Shown here: piece by piece, positions 26,512 to 35,849 of the stretch
Layout of the letters: the number at the start of each line of letters is the position of its first letter
Position numbering within the stretch: the first letter of the stretch is position 1
From: an uncultured Porphyromonadaceae bacterium
GTDB taxonomy: Bacteria > Bacteroidota > Bacteroidia > Bacteroidales > Muribaculaceae
Direction: 5' to 3'
DNA length: 48,841 nt
Assembly: GCA_947176915.1 (NCBI GenBank)
Contig: CAMWSM010000014.1
Coordinates: forward strand, 1 to 48,841
Position numbers and translations under genes: made by a program
The notes under the pieces: model-generated
The model's database searches: none
Told to the model about the DNA's origin: nothing
Seen by the model: the letters and a program-made list of their open reading frames with translations, nothing else

Positions 26512-28455
26512 TTACTTATTTTCAAGAAATGAGGGGTCAAGAATATTGATTATGCTTCTTGATACGGCAGAAATCTTTCTCAGTTCATCCTTAAGACCCT
26601 TCTGAACACGCAAGCCAACAAAATATACAGGCACTCCTATCGGGAAAAGCCATAAAATAATCTTAGCCACCAGAGGATTGGAAGAGGGATGATAGAGCCA
26701 CAGATTTCTGACTATAGGATAATCCATAAGCTTATTGACAGCAAGAGAATCCCTACAATTTGTCATATAATCCACATCTTCCTCTAAGTGCGCGCTTATC
26801 TCATTTATGCGTGAAGCAGGATAACCCGACAGCCAATATTGCTTATAACTGAGACGATGAGAGTATTTATCACAAAAAGCCTTGCATTCCTCTGAAAGTG
26901 CGTACAATCTGCTGACAGCTTCCTCTGTAGAGATGTCATTGATGATAATCTCCTTATACGCTACACTCCGGTCTACCTTTATGCCAAGGATTTTACGTAT
27001 AAACGATTTGTAACGGTCCGGATCAAATACTGCTGAATCGTTCATAGCCTTATAGGTAACATAAACTCCCAACGGCGCAAGGATAAATGTTGAAAGCCAT
27101 ATTCCGCACCACACGATCCAATGACCGTCGCGCGCCATTTTATATCCCGTATTGTCTATGATATAATAGACAAGGAAGAGGAGGACAGAAATTACGAGCG
27201 GAGTGCCCAATCCCCCCTTTCTGATAATTGCCCCTAAAGGTGCGCCGATAAAGAAAAAGATCAGACATGCCACGGAGAGTGTGAATTTCTTCAGCAATTC
27301 TATTTGATGGCGACGCATGGTCCGCTTGTCGTCAGAAACAGATAAAGCCTTAAACTGCTGCTCGTTGTAGGCTCTTATCGAATATGACTCAGCCGCATCA
27401 AACACCTGTGATCTCTGTGTCGGATTTAGGGCACGAAGCAAGGAATCCATGCTTAATGGAGCATATACCGAATCTTTCAGCGAAACTTTAGCCTCCTCCC
27501 TCTTTGAGGAATGAGCTGATTTGGAGGAAACACGCGGCGACTCATTCTCACGCAGATTAGGGAAAGCATTACGCCTTAAATCGCTTGCATAAATATTTCC
27601 GGTAGAATCCAGACGCAACCCTATTGAATCTATGGTGTGTCTCAGCTCATCTATATTTTTTCCTACATACTGTTTTCTCATCCCCCCCTCATCAAGCCTG
27701 TTGAAATTGGCATCGAAAGGTATGAGCACCTCCTTATCCAGGAAAGTCTCACGACGGAAAGGCACATTCTTGTCCATGCTTCTCTGCTCCCTGAGATTTT
27801 CAAATTGCTCTCCCTGAAAAAGATGCAGATAAAGATAACGCATATCCGGCGTAAACGCAAGGCGCCCGGAATCTGCCACAAGAATCGTGGAATTATCCCC
27901 TCCTTTGCTTACATCGTAGATCATCACTTTATAAAGCATCCCCGTATCGCGATTCTTTCTTTCCACAAAAAGATTATATCCGGGTATCTGATCGTAGAAC
28001 ACCCCTTCCGGAATCTCAAGCTCCGGAGATTTCTGCCGCATGGAAAACAAAAGAGTCCACATCTTTACTTGCGCATGGGGCAACACATCATTCTGGAAGA
28101 AAAAAGCCCCGACAGCAATTCCTGAAATAAGGACAATCAACGGGCTCATCGCCTTAAGGAGTGAAACTCCGGATGCCTTCATAGCCGTAAGCTCGAATTT
28201 TTCTCCAAAATTGCCGAAAGTCATCAAACTTGCAAGGAGGATTGCAAGAGGGAGAGCCATCGGCACCATACTGACCGCAGCATAAAAGAACAGCTCCCCT
28301 ATTACCGAAATTCCCAGACCTTTTCCTACCAAATCATCAATATACTTCCACAGGAACTGCATCAGCACTATGAAGAGCACAATGAAAAATGTCATTGCGA
28401 ATAACGGTATGAAACTTTTCAGGATAAAGCCATACAGGCGTTTGATTATTCTCAT
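26512..28455 (-). CDS. LptF/LptG-family lipopolysaccharide export permease
   Basis: This inner-membrane permease of the LPS transport bridge (LptB2FG) is 647 aa. Membrane helices lie at about 13-35, 55-75 and 102-118. A periplasmic jellyroll-like region with a low-complexity linker (to about 375) follows, then helices at about 395-470. YjgP/YjgQ signatures include LPLAILLASLMTFGNFGEKFELTAMKASG and FFIGAPLGAIIRKGGLGTPL. It is far longer than the ~360-aa proteobacterial proteins. The extra C-terminal part (about 495-647) has a helical segment and one more membrane helix (IILWLFPIGVPVYFVGL). Whether it is LptF or LptG cannot be decided here. It is divergent from pta and convergent with the coiled-coil gene. 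Confidence 0.88.
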   Translation of the reverse strand: MRIIKRLYGFILKSFIPLFAMTFFIVLFIVLMQFLWKYIDDLVGKGLGISVIGELFFYAAVSMVPMALPLAILLASLMTFGNFGEKFELTAMKASGVSLLKAMSPLIVLISGIAVGAFFFQNDVLPHAQVKMWTLLFSMRQKSPELEIPEGVFYDQIPGYNLFVERKNRDTGMLYKVMIYDVSKGGDNSTILVADSGRLAFTPDMRYLYLHLFQGEQFENLREQRSMDKNVPFRRETFLDKEVLIPFDANFNRLDEGGMRKQYVGKNIDELRHTIDSIGLRLDSTGNIYASDLRRNAFPNLRENESPRVSSKSAHSSKREEAKVSLKDSVYAPLSMDSLLRALNPTQRSQVFDAAESYSIRAYNEQQFKALSVSDDKRTMRRHQIELLKKFTLSVACLIFFFIGAPLGAIIRKGGLGTPLVISVLLFLVYYIIDNTGYKMARDGHWIVWCGIWLSTFILAPLGVYVTYKAMNDSAVFDPDRYKSFIRKILGIKVDRSVAYKEIIINDISTEEAVSRLYALSEECKAFCDKYSHRLSYKQYWLSGYPASRINEISAHLEEDVDYMTNCRDSLAVNKLMDYPIVRNLWLYHPSSNPLVAKIILWLFPIGVPVYFVGLRVQKGLKDELRKISAVSRSIINILDPSFLENK

Positions 28456-28534
28456 TTCTTTATGTGAAAAGGGTTTTCGGGGTGTAAAATTACAAAAAAA
28501 ATGCTAAAAACCTCCTGCTTTCAAAATGTTTTTA

Positions 28535-28542
28535 TAACTTTG
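28535..28542 (+). promoter_or_regulatory. pta-ackA promoter, -7 element
   Basis: TAACTTTG matches TAnnTTTG. No TTTG is seen at -33. The transcript would have a leader of about 100 nt in which TCGTA/TACGA and CCACC/GGTGG can pair as nested stems before the pta start. Confidence 0.55.
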
Positions 28543-28646
28543 CAACAACCTTACCACCAAGTTGACATTTCGTAATTACATACGATTTGCCTCGCATGGT
28601 GGCACTGATACATGAATCATAAATTATAAAATAACCCATTACAGCC

Positions 28647-29663
28647 ATGACTTTATTTGAAAGGCTTACAAAACAGGCGCAAGAGAATCCCCAGCGCCTT
28701 GTGCTACCGGAGTCGACCGAACCGCGTACGCTCCAGGCAGCTGAAAAGATTATATCTCAAAAGATAGCTAAAGTGATATTTCTCGGCAATAAAGAGGCAA
28801 TCCTTGCCAAGGCGGAGGAATTGGGCTTAAGCCATATCGGGGAAGCGGAAATCTACAATCCCGACGACTTTGAATTTACTGAAAAATATGCCGAACTGTT
28901 CTGCGAACTCCGTAAAACAAAAGGTGTAACATTGCAGGATGCCCGCTATACTGTCAAGAATCCTCTGTATTTAGGATGTCTTCTTATCAAAGCGGGAGAT
29001 GCTGATGCCATGGTGGCAGGTGCATTAAGCCCGACCTCAAGTGTGCTCAGAGCTGCCTTCCAGGTTTTGAAGACCAAACCGGGCATTTCTGTCGTGAGCG
29101 GCGCTTTCATAATGCTTCTTCCGGAAGATATTCCTTTTGGAGACAACCACATGCTTGTCTTTGCCGACTGTGCCGTTGTGCCTGATCCCTCGAAAGAGGA
29201 ACTCGCTCAAATTGCCATCTCCACAGCTGAGACAACCCGCAATATAGCAGGTCTTGATCCTGTTGTGGCTATGTTGAGTTTCTCTACACGTGGCTCCGCA
29301 AGCCATCCGATGGTCGACAAAGTAAGGGAGGCTACAGAAATTGCCCGCAATCTTGACCCGACATTAAAGATCGACGGGGAACTTCAGGCTGACGCAGCAA
29401 TTGTGGAATCAGTAGCCAAATTAAAAGCACCCGACAGTCAGGTGGCAGGACATGCCAACACGCTCATTTTCCCCTCCCTTGAGGTGGGCAATATTGCCTA
29501 CAAACTCGTTCAGCGCCTCGCGGGAGCCGGTGCGGTAGGTCCGATTCTTCAGGGTCTTGCCGCTCCTGTCAATGACCTTTCCCGCGGTGCGACGGTTGAA
29601 GATATTTTCAACACGATTGTCGTAACTTGCAATCAGGCGATAGGAGATAAGAAGAACGCCTGA
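28647..29663 (+). CDS. pta: Phosphate acetyltransferase
   Basis: This 338-aa enzyme interconverts acetyl-CoA and acetyl phosphate. It is the short, single-domain type without the N-terminal DRTGG/AAA region of enterobacterial Pta. Signatures include VLPESTEPRTLQAA, GDADAMVAGALSPTSSVLRAAFQVL, MLSFSTRGSASHPMVDKV, DGELQADAA and ANTLIFPSLEVGNIAYKLVQRLAGAGAVGPILQG. ackA follows 35 nt downstream. Together they make acetate and ATP at the end of fermentation. A TAnnTTTG element lies about 105 nt upstream. Confidence 0.96.
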   Translation: MTLFERLTKQAQENPQRLVLPESTEPRTLQAAEKIISQKIAKVIFLGNKEAILAKAEELGLSHIGEAEIYNPDDFEFTEKYAELFCELRKTKGVTLQDARYTVKNPLYLGCLLIKAGDADAMVAGALSPTSSVLRAAFQVLKTKPGISVVSGAFIMLLPEDIPFGDNHMLVFADCAVVPDPSKEELAQIAISTAETTRNIAGLDPVVAMLSFSTRGSASHPMVDKVREATEIARNLDPTLKIDGELQADAAIVESVAKLKAPDSQVAGHANTLIFPSLEVGNIAYKLVQRLAGAGAVGPILQGLAAPVNDLSRGATVEDIFNTIVVTCNQAIGDKKNA

Positions 29664-29698
29664 ACTAATTGAGTCCCATTCAACAAAAATATTTATCA

Positions 29699-30895
29699 AT
29701 GAAAATACTTGTGCTCAACTGCGGAAGCAGCAGCGTAAAATATAAACTGATTGATTCAGAAAATAAGGAGGTCCTTGCCGAGGGTGGTGTTGAAAAAATA
29801 GGTCTGCCCGACTCCTTCCTGAAATTCAAGCGTCGTGATGGTTCAAAAGAGATTATCACGACAGAGATGCCTACTGCAAAAGAGGCTGTAAAGAATGTTC
29901 TTGACATCCTCACCGACCCTAAGGAGGGTGTCATCAAGAGTTATGATGAGATTGACGCAGTGGGTCATCGTGTGGTACATGGCATGGAAGAGTTTAATAA
30001 ATCTGTGCTCATCACTCCCGAGGTAATTGAAAAGGTTAAGGAATGCTATCCTGTAGCTCCCCTCCATAACCCGGCAAATGTAACCGGCATAGAAGCCGTT
30101 ACAGCATTGATGCCCGAAAAACCGCAGGTTGCCGTCTTCGACACCGCTTTTCATCAGTCGATGCCCGCCAAAGCATACATGTATGCCCTCCCCTATTCCG
30201 CATACGAGAAATATGGCGTGCGCCGCTACGGGTTCCATGGCACAAGCCACCGCTACGTTTCACGCCGTGCATGTGAATTTCTCGGTCTTCCCTACGATAA
30301 GCAGCGCATCATCACTTGCCACATAGGAAACGGGGCAAGCATAACCGCCATAGCCGACGGCAAGAGCGTGGATACGTCTATGGGTCTTACTCCTACTGAA
30401 GGTTTGATGATGGGCACTCGTGTAGGAGATGTCGACCCGGGTGCGCTTGTCTATCTCATGGAGCGCGAAGGTCTTGACGCAGCCGGTGTCAGCAAACTTA
30501 TCAATAAGGAATCAGGGGTTGCGGGCGTAACGGAGCTTTCCAGTGATATGAGGGATATTGAGGCTGCAGTTGAGGCTGGAAATGAACGTGCCACTCTTGC
30601 TCTTGATATGTATGAATATCGTATTCTCAAATATATCGGAGCCTATACAGCAGTTTTGGGTGGTGTTGATATTATTGTATTCACAGGGGGCGTTGGTGAA
30701 AATCAGATCGGCACTCGTGAACGCATCTGCAAGCAACTTGCCTTCATGGGGGTAACGTTCAATGCCGAAGCCAATAAGACTCGCGGAGAGGAGATAGAGA
30801 TTTCCGGCAAAGACTCCAAAGTGCATGTAGTGGTCATTCCTACTGATGAGGAAATGATGATTGCTCAGGACACAGCAGCCATCGTAGAAAAGTAA
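29699..30895 (+). CDS. ackA: Acetate kinase
   Basis: This 398-aa protein starts at the ATG giving MKILVLNCGSSSVKYKLID; an upstream in-frame TTG would add ten residues with no family support. ASKHA-fold motifs are complete: APLHNPAN, RYGFHGTSHRYV, CHIGNGASITA and VFTGGVGENQ. It makes acetate plus ATP from acetyl phosphate. It lies 35 nt after pta and ends 20 nt before a strong hairpin terminator. Confidence 0.97.
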   Translation: MKILVLNCGSSSVKYKLIDSENKEVLAEGGVEKIGLPDSFLKFKRRDGSKEIITTEMPTAKEAVKNVLDILTDPKEGVIKSYDEIDAVGHRVVHGMEEFNKSVLITPEVIEKVKECYPVAPLHNPANVTGIEAVTALMPEKPQVAVFDTAFHQSMPAKAYMYALPYSAYEKYGVRRYGFHGTSHRYVSRRACEFLGLPYDKQRIITCHIGNGASITAIADGKSVDTSMGLTPTEGLMMGTRVGDVDPGALVYLMEREGLDAAGVSKLINKESGVAGVTELSSDMRDIEAAVEAGNERATLALDMYEYRILKYIGAYTAVLGGVDIIVFTGGVGENQIGTRERICKQLAFMGVTFNAEANKTRGEEIEISGKDSKVHVVVIPTDEEMMIAQDTAAIVEK

Positions 30896-30915
30896 GAAGG
30901 TAAGATAATTAAGGA

Positions 30916-30972
30916 GTTAGAGAGTTAGGATATAGGCTTATCATGTTATAGCCTATATCCTAACTCTCTAAC
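30916..30972 (+). terminator. Terminator of pta-ackA, 23-bp perfect hairpin
   Basis: Perfectly complementary 23-nt arms (30916-30938 and 30950-30972) surround an 11-nt loop. The stem can be extended outward by several bases and is followed by TTTCTAATTTTCTT. The rest of the gap to lgt shows no gene. Confidence 0.85.
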
Positions 30973-31098
30973 TTTCTAATTTTCTTATTCCTCCTTCATA
31001 GTGGAATAATAAAAAAAGATATGTTACGTTAAAAATTAAGACCCCTCTTCCTACTTCGGGTTATTCCTATAACATCAACAAGAGAAACATATCCATAT

Positions 31099-31977
31099 AT
31101 GCTTGATTTCATCACATGGAACGCTGATCCTGTTCTTTTCAGTTTTGGTCCTTTTGCAGTCAGATGGTACGGTCTGGCTTTCGCTGTAGGCTTCATAATC
31201 GGTTATAATATTGTAGGGCGCATGTTTAAACATGAAGGAGCGCCCGAAAAATGGCTTGGAATCCTTCTTGCCTATATCGTGGTTGCTACAATTGTCGGTT
31301 CACGCTTAGGGCATGTCTTCTTCTATGAATGGGATTTCTATTCCAAGCACCCGGCTGAAATTCTCAAGATTTGGAACGGCGGTTTAGCATCTCATGGAGG
31401 AACAATCGCAAACATTATAGCAGTCTTCCTTTTTTCATGGTTCGTTACGAAGAAACCGGCATCCTGGACTTTTGACAAACTCGTTATCGCAATCGCCCTT
31501 GTGGGTGGACTCATCCGCTTGGGCAACCTTATGAACAGCGAAATCTATGGAGGAGAGACCGACCTTCCCTGGGGATTTATTTTTGTTCGTGATGGAGAAA
31601 CCGTACCTAAACATCCTACCCAGATATATGAAGCTCTCTGCTATTTCGCTCTGTTCGGACTGTTGATGTGGATGTATTGGAAAAAGAATGCGGAGGAACG
31701 ACCTTACCTTATCACGGGTATTTTCTTCATCGGAATTTTCCTTCCGCGTTTCCTTATAGAATATGTGAAGAATGTGCAGGTTGCTTCAGAATATGAGATG
31801 ATTGCAAAATATGGGATGAACCTTGGGCAGATGCTCAGCATTCCGTTCATACTTCTTGGCATCGGTCTCGTAATCTGGGCAATGAGTCATCCGCGTCAGC
31901 ACTGGACATTCCCTAACAAATTCGCTGAAGAAATCGCTGCCGAAAAGCCCCGTAATCCCTACGCAAAAAAGAAATAA
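31099..31977 (+). CDS. lgt: Prolipoprotein diacylglyceryl transferase
   Basis: This 292-aa inner-membrane enzyme moves diacylglycerol onto the lipobox cysteine of prolipoproteins. Family signatures are RWYGLAFAVGFIIGY, GSRLGHVFFYEW, the strongly conserved GGLASHGG, RLGNLMNSEIYG and PTQIYEAL. RFLIEYVKN with several membrane helices follows. The basic tail (RNPYAKKK) ends at a stop codon that is itself part of the repeat shared with the AAA-ATPase gene. Several lipoproteins in this window (BtuG-like, PKD-like, S41, fimbrial) are its expected substrates. It appears to be a single-gene unit. Confidence 0.96.
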   Translation: MLDFITWNADPVLFSFGPFAVRWYGLAFAVGFIIGYNIVGRMFKHEGAPEKWLGILLAYIVVATIVGSRLGHVFFYEWDFYSKHPAEILKIWNGGLASHGGTIANIIAVFLFSWFVTKKPASWTFDKLVIAIALVGGLIRLGNLMNSEIYGGETDLPWGFIFVRDGETVPKHPTQIYEALCYFALFGLLMWMYWKKNAEERPYLITGIFFIGIFLPRFLIEYVKNVQVASEYEMIAKYGMNLGQMLSIPFILLGIGLVIWAMSHPRQHWTFPNKFAEEIAAEKPRNPYAKKK

Positions 31978-32087
31978 AACCATTTCTTCCGTGCGGTAGG
32001 AGGAGGAAATGCTTCATTATCGGCGCGAACTTCTCCATATCAACACGCGGCATTGACAATTGGATAATCGAAAAAATATATGACTGA
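31976..32087 (+). pseudogene. Remnant of an AAA-ATPase/PDDEXK gene with internal deletion
   Basis: The first 39 nt (31976-32014) are identical to 37268-37306 inside the intact ATPase gene, where they encode NHFFRAVGGGNA. Right after, in another frame, 32013-32087 encodes FIIGANFSISTRGIDNWIIEKIYD and a stop. This matches in order the C-terminus FLIATNFSTKQRNLTEWIIQKV of the intact protein. About 335 bp between the two parts, including the nuclease motif, are missing and the join is out of frame. The remnant starts inside the lgt stop codon and ends three bases before the stop of the outer-membrane barrel gene. It is clearly non-functional. The 3' part is diverged, so the source was a different family member. 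Confidence 0.85.
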
Positions 32088-32090
32088 TCT

Positions 32091-34637
32091 TTATTTCAAG
32101 ATGCCTGATGATGCTCCTGATTGCTTTGAAATATCATCGCTATGGTTCACTTTCTTGCCATATCCGAAAGTATAGGTCGCAGAAACCCGTACAAAAGCAT
32201 GACGAGAAGCATCGCTTATCCACTTATTCACCGAGTAATTAGGACTACTCATGACATCATTCGAGGCACGCCAGTTCCAACGCTGAAGATTCTGTGCTGA
32301 TACTCTGATATTCCATTTCCCGTTGCTCCAACCTGCCTGAACAGTAAAGACATCCTTATTTCTTGTCCATACCCCGGACATGGAGTTATAATTATCCGTC
32401 GCGTCAGCTGATTTGTAAGATAAAGCGAAATTAAAACTGCCGAGATAATATAGAACCTGTGCATAGTAACTGATACAGGAATGATCTACATTATAGGGCT
32501 GCCCATTTTTAACGTGTAGGAAAGCCAGTCGTCCTGATAAGTATAATTGCCTGTTCAATAAATTTGTAGAGGCACTTATGCCACAATTGTAATGGCGGAA
32601 AAACCCTATAGGCTGCCGGAGGGTTCGCAATATTCCATCCGGAGTCGCCTCATAAACGAAGGCAGCCCTGTTTCCGGTAAGCCATGCACTTCCAAACAAG
32701 TTCATCCTGAACTTATTCGTGGGGATGAATGTATAACCTATCCACATATCATAACTACGGTGTGACTTTAAGAGGGGATTTCCGGTATGCCGGAGAAAAG
32801 GAGAGACCTGAATGGTATTTTCGCTCTTATAATTGGAAGAGGGTGGCCACACGGCATAGTGAAACCCTGTATCGAAGGAATTTCTCTTATTGGGGACATA
32901 TCTCAAAGACGCATCAATATATGGAAAATCATAATTTGATATATTATCGTTCAAACGGCTTGAAAACCAGTTCCAGCCTATCCCTAACGAAGCAGATAGT
33001 TTCGCCGTCGAAAAGTTATAAGCCGCTCCAATCTGACCGAATTTAGCAGTGGAGCGATCCAAAGCACTTACCGACCCGCTGTAATCAGTCCGGTTATGCT
33101 CATAAGTGCCTCTCAGATGTGCCACAATAGAGTGAGCATCGGAAAATTCGTGATTATATGCCAATTTCGCATCTCCCTCGTGGGTGTTGTCATCCGCTGC
33201 ATTATATATGGAGGAAAAATCTGACTCCGCATAGTTTGAGCTTTGATCCGTATGCGAATAGGAATAGCCTAATGATGCTGAGATAGAACTGTTTTTGGGC
33301 AGACTGAAAAAATAATATCCGGTGTAGTTCAGATATTTGGCTTTTTGAGTTGCTTCCGAGGAATAGCTCCCTTTGGGAATAAGGGGAATTGAATAGCTGA
33401 CCTCTCCTTCAGAGTCATTATGAGGCATGCGTTCAACGCCTATCGTAACCAAACTGTTGGCAGTAATCCTGTCTCCGGAATAAAGAGCCCTGAAACTTGT
33501 TTCATAATTCTGCTTCCGATATTTGGATCTTTCAGTAACTGACTCTCTTTGGAAACTTATTATTTCTCCACTTTCCTGAGGCAGATGAAATGTCTCTGTC
33601 TGATCCAAGCCAAAATGATTGTTATCCATATAATAGGCATACCCCATCAGGTCATACGTCATTTTATTCTTGACAAACCTGGCATTAGCCTGCATGAAGC
33701 CGGAATTTACAATAAAATTTTCTACACCAAGAGTCTTTACATACCCACCATACTCATAGCTGATCATCCGGAAATTGATGACATGACGTTTGCCCAGGAA
33801 TCGGGGATCAGACGGGTATTCCAAAAACTCGACTGTCTTTACATCCGTAACTTTCATCATTTTTAAGTCTGCTTCAGTGGCAGGCACATAGTCTATGAAC
33901 ATTGCCACCGGTTGTTGGGAGACGGTGGTAACGCTTGATGATCCCAAACGCGTATCGAGCTGAGGTATGGCCATGCGTACAAGTAAGTCAATCGCTGTCT
34001 GAGATGCATTCTTTTGGCGTTCAGTCGGACGGTATATGCTTCTATCTCTCAGCAGGGAGGCATCATCACCCTCTACATTCATTGTCTTCAAGCGTATGGG
34101 TTGTTCGTTCATTAGGACAGTTCCCACATTAAATGAGTCAATTTTTCTATATGTTGTCTGGTAGCCAACACATGACAGTTTGGCAATAACACCTTGCCTA
34201 TCGCATGGGATAGAGAAACCGCCTGCATCATCTGTTATGCCGTAGGTAATCACTGTCGAATCCTTTGGAGCAAGCAGCATGACGGTAGCGGCTACGACCG
34301 GTCTGCTGTCATTGCCGATTACCTTTCCGGTGTAGACATACTTTCCATGCTGGAGAGCCTCGAGATAATATGTGTTGTTGGATTTTATCAATGCCACAGG
34401 ATTCAAGCCAATCATCTGGTGTAGTGCATCATAAGCATTATCAGCATTGACTGTAACACTTGTCTTATAGTTTTCAAGATCATTATAGATGAAATTAATG
34501 TCAAGCTCCGGATGCTCCTCCGCCATTTTCTGAATTGCCTTTGGGAGAGAAGTGGAGTGAAACTGATATGAGAATGTCTCGGCGTGAACCATTATAATAG
34601 AGGAAACAGCCACAATTAGAGTAATTATACGTATCAT
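32091..34637 (-). CDS. Outer-membrane beta-barrel receptor/transducer of a sigma/anti-sigma unit
   Basis: This 848-aa protein has a signal peptide (1-19). A secretin/TonB short N-terminal-like domain covers about 22-95 (FHSTSLPKAIQKMAEEHPELDINFIY, VTVNADNAYDALHQMIG). A carboxypeptidase-regulatory-like domain lies at about 98-180 (YTGKVIGNDSRPVVAATVMLLAPKDS). After a degenerate plug-like part comes a long barrel of alternating strands to the C-terminus. This resembles the outer-membrane beta-barrel family typical of Bacteroidetes and carries the FecA-like signalling layout. It follows the anti-sigma gene by 4 nt. The ligand is unknown. The end (KVNHSDDISKQSGASSGILK) runs past the last strand, which is slightly unusual for a barrel. 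Confidence 0.8.
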   Translation of the reverse strand: MIRIITLIVAVSSIIMVHAETFSYQFHSTSLPKAIQKMAEEHPELDINFIYNDLENYKTSVTVNADNAYDALHQMIGLNPVALIKSNNTYYLEALQHGKYVYTGKVIGNDSRPVVAATVMLLAPKDSTVITYGITDDAGGFSIPCDRQGVIAKLSCVGYQTTYRKIDSFNVGTVLMNEQPIRLKTMNVEGDDASLLRDRSIYRPTERQKNASQTAIDLLVRMAIPQLDTRLGSSSVTTVSQQPVAMFIDYVPATEADLKMMKVTDVKTVEFLEYPSDPRFLGKRHVINFRMISYEYGGYVKTLGVENFIVNSGFMQANARFVKNKMTYDLMGYAYYMDNNHFGLDQTETFHLPQESGEIISFQRESVTERSKYRKQNYETSFRALYSGDRITANSLVTIGVERMPHNDSEGEVSYSIPLIPKGSYSSEATQKAKYLNYTGYYFFSLPKNSSISASLGYSYSHTDQSSNYAESDFSSIYNAADDNTHEGDAKLAYNHEFSDAHSIVAHLRGTYEHNRTDYSGSVSALDRSTAKFGQIGAAYNFSTAKLSASLGIGWNWFSSRLNDNISNYDFPYIDASLRYVPNKRNSFDTGFHYAVWPPSSNYKSENTIQVSPFLRHTGNPLLKSHRSYDMWIGYTFIPTNKFRMNLFGSAWLTGNRAAFVYEATPDGILRTLRQPIGFFRHYNCGISASTNLLNRQLYLSGRLAFLHVKNGQPYNVDHSCISYYAQVLYYLGSFNFALSYKSADATDNYNSMSGVWTRNKDVFTVQAGWSNGKWNIRVSAQNLQRWNWRASNDVMSSPNYSVNKWISDASRHAFVRVSATYTFGYGKKVNHSDDISKQSGASSGILK

Positions 34638-34641
34638 TAAG

Positions 34642-35295
34642 TCAATCTACTTTAATGGTTTTATCCTTAAAGGTAATGTGTATCTGCTCAAAGTTATTGA
34701 GTCTTTCAACTGTTTCTTCTATTGAAAGAGCCTGATTCCAACGGAAGTAAAGACGCAGTGATTTTGAAGCCTCATTATTGAAAATAACATTGCATCCATG
34801 ATATTCTCCTATTCTCATTATGATGGTTTCCAGGGGATCATTATCAAAGATCACTGTTTCCGGAGCCATATCTTCCTTGGCATCAATCATTTTAACCGTA
34901 GCAGTTTGCGACGCAACTGTGTCCGGCTCTGACACAATGGCTATCTCACCGGAAGTCTCTGTCCGATCAGCGTATATATGCCGGATTCTCACGCCCACAA
35001 AAGCAGCCACGGCAGTAAAGGAAGCGACATATAAGGCAATGCTTGCAGCCGTGTTTCGGAAGAATATCGGATGCCATCTGTGCTTGGAAGTTAACTCCCT
35101 ACTGTGTTTTTTATTGAATCTCTTCCACTCCTCCTCAATATCGGGAGTGGCTATAGTATGGAGACTCGACTTGGTCTTGTCAATCAAATCAAATGCCTCC
35201 TTCACATCCGGATCCTGAAGCATACTCTCAATATCTGTCAGTGAGTAACGTTCCGGATGCTCCATCACATCAAGAAGCCTATCTATTTTATCCAT
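34642..35295 (-). CDS. FecR-like anti-sigma factor
   Basis: This 217-aa protein starts at the ATG for MDKIDRLLDVMEHPERYSL; a longer frame reaching into the sigma gene is less likely. The cytoplasmic N-terminus is helical (to about 80). One membrane helix follows (AASIALYVASFTAVAAFVGV). The periplasmic end matches the DUF4974 domain common in Bacteroidetes FecR proteins (DPLETIIMRIGEYHGCNVIFNN... LYFRWNQALSIEETVERLNNFEQIHITF). The central FecR beta domain is largely missing, so it is shorter than the usual ~330 aa. It overlaps the sigma gene by 8 nt and should hold that sigma factor until the barrel protein signals. Confidence 0.8.
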   Translation of the reverse strand: MDKIDRLLDVMEHPERYSLTDIESMLQDPDVKEAFDLIDKTKSSLHTIATPDIEEEWKRFNKKHSRELTSKHRWHPIFFRNTAASIALYVASFTAVAAFVGVRIRHIYADRTETSGEIAIVSEPDTVASQTATVKMIDAKEDMAPETVIFDNDPLETIIMRIGEYHGCNVIFNNEASKSLRLYFRWNQALSIEETVERLNNFEQIHITFKDKTIKVD

Positions 35296-35773
35296 TTTGA
35301 GAAAGTTTTTCGCGTAACACATCTATTGCATGACGAAGGTGTTTATAGACTGCAACTTTGCTGATGCCGATTTTTTCAGCTATCTCCCGGTAGCTATAGT
35401 CTTCCGAAAACCTCAGATTGACAACACGTCTGCAAACATCTGTAAGGTCATTGGAAACGGTAGCCTGAATCAGAGCGATCGTTTCATCATCTGGCCATTC
35501 CTCATACTCTATCTCATTCTCATCGATGGAATATGCTTCCTTCATACGGTCGTGAGCCGAGAGACTGCGGATATATTTGAGGCATCTGTTTCTTACGGCT
35601 GCCAAGAGGTAGCTCTCCGACACATCCGACCGTCCGGAAAGGAGCAATGCTTCAAAAATATCATGGACAATGTCTCGCGATACATTATCATCGCGTATTA
35701 TCCGCATCGAAAGGCGGTACATTGCTGCGTAATGCATCCTGAAAAGTTCTTCTATATCATCTTTTGTCGTCAT
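35288..35773 (-). CDS. ECF-type RNA polymerase sigma factor
   Basis: This 161-aa sigma70-family protein has region 2 at about 8-75 (FRMHYAAMYRLSMRIIRDDNVSRDIVHDIFEALL, then SYLLAAVRNRCLKYIRS). Region 4 is at about 105-155 (LTDVCRRVVNLRFSEDYSYREIAEKIGISKVAVYKHLRHAIDVLREKL). It is the first gene of the three-gene surface-signalling unit. Likely targets are its own operon and perhaps surface genes nearby. I found no convincing ECF-type promoter in the 374-nt gap 35774-36147, which holds the repeat and orphan hairpin described separately. Confidence 0.9.
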   Translation of the reverse strand: MTTKDDIEELFRMHYAAMYRLSMRIIRDDNVSRDIVHDIFEALLLSGRSDVSESYLLAAVRNRCLKYIRSLSAHDRMKEAYSIDENEIEYEEWPDDETIALIQATVSNDLTDVCRRVVNLRFSEDYSYREIAEKIGISKVAVYKHLRHAIDVLREKLSQNG

Positions 35774-35849
35774 ACATATATATGACCCACCATTAGCGAA
35801 AAAACTAACCCCTAAGACGAAAAATTTTTTACAACTAATTTGAATTATC

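Noticed and set aside
30900..31098. Insertion-sequence end suggested by the long inverted repeat
   Set aside because: The 23-bp arms are only 11 nt apart and follow ackA, so they are a terminator; there is no transposase or target duplication.
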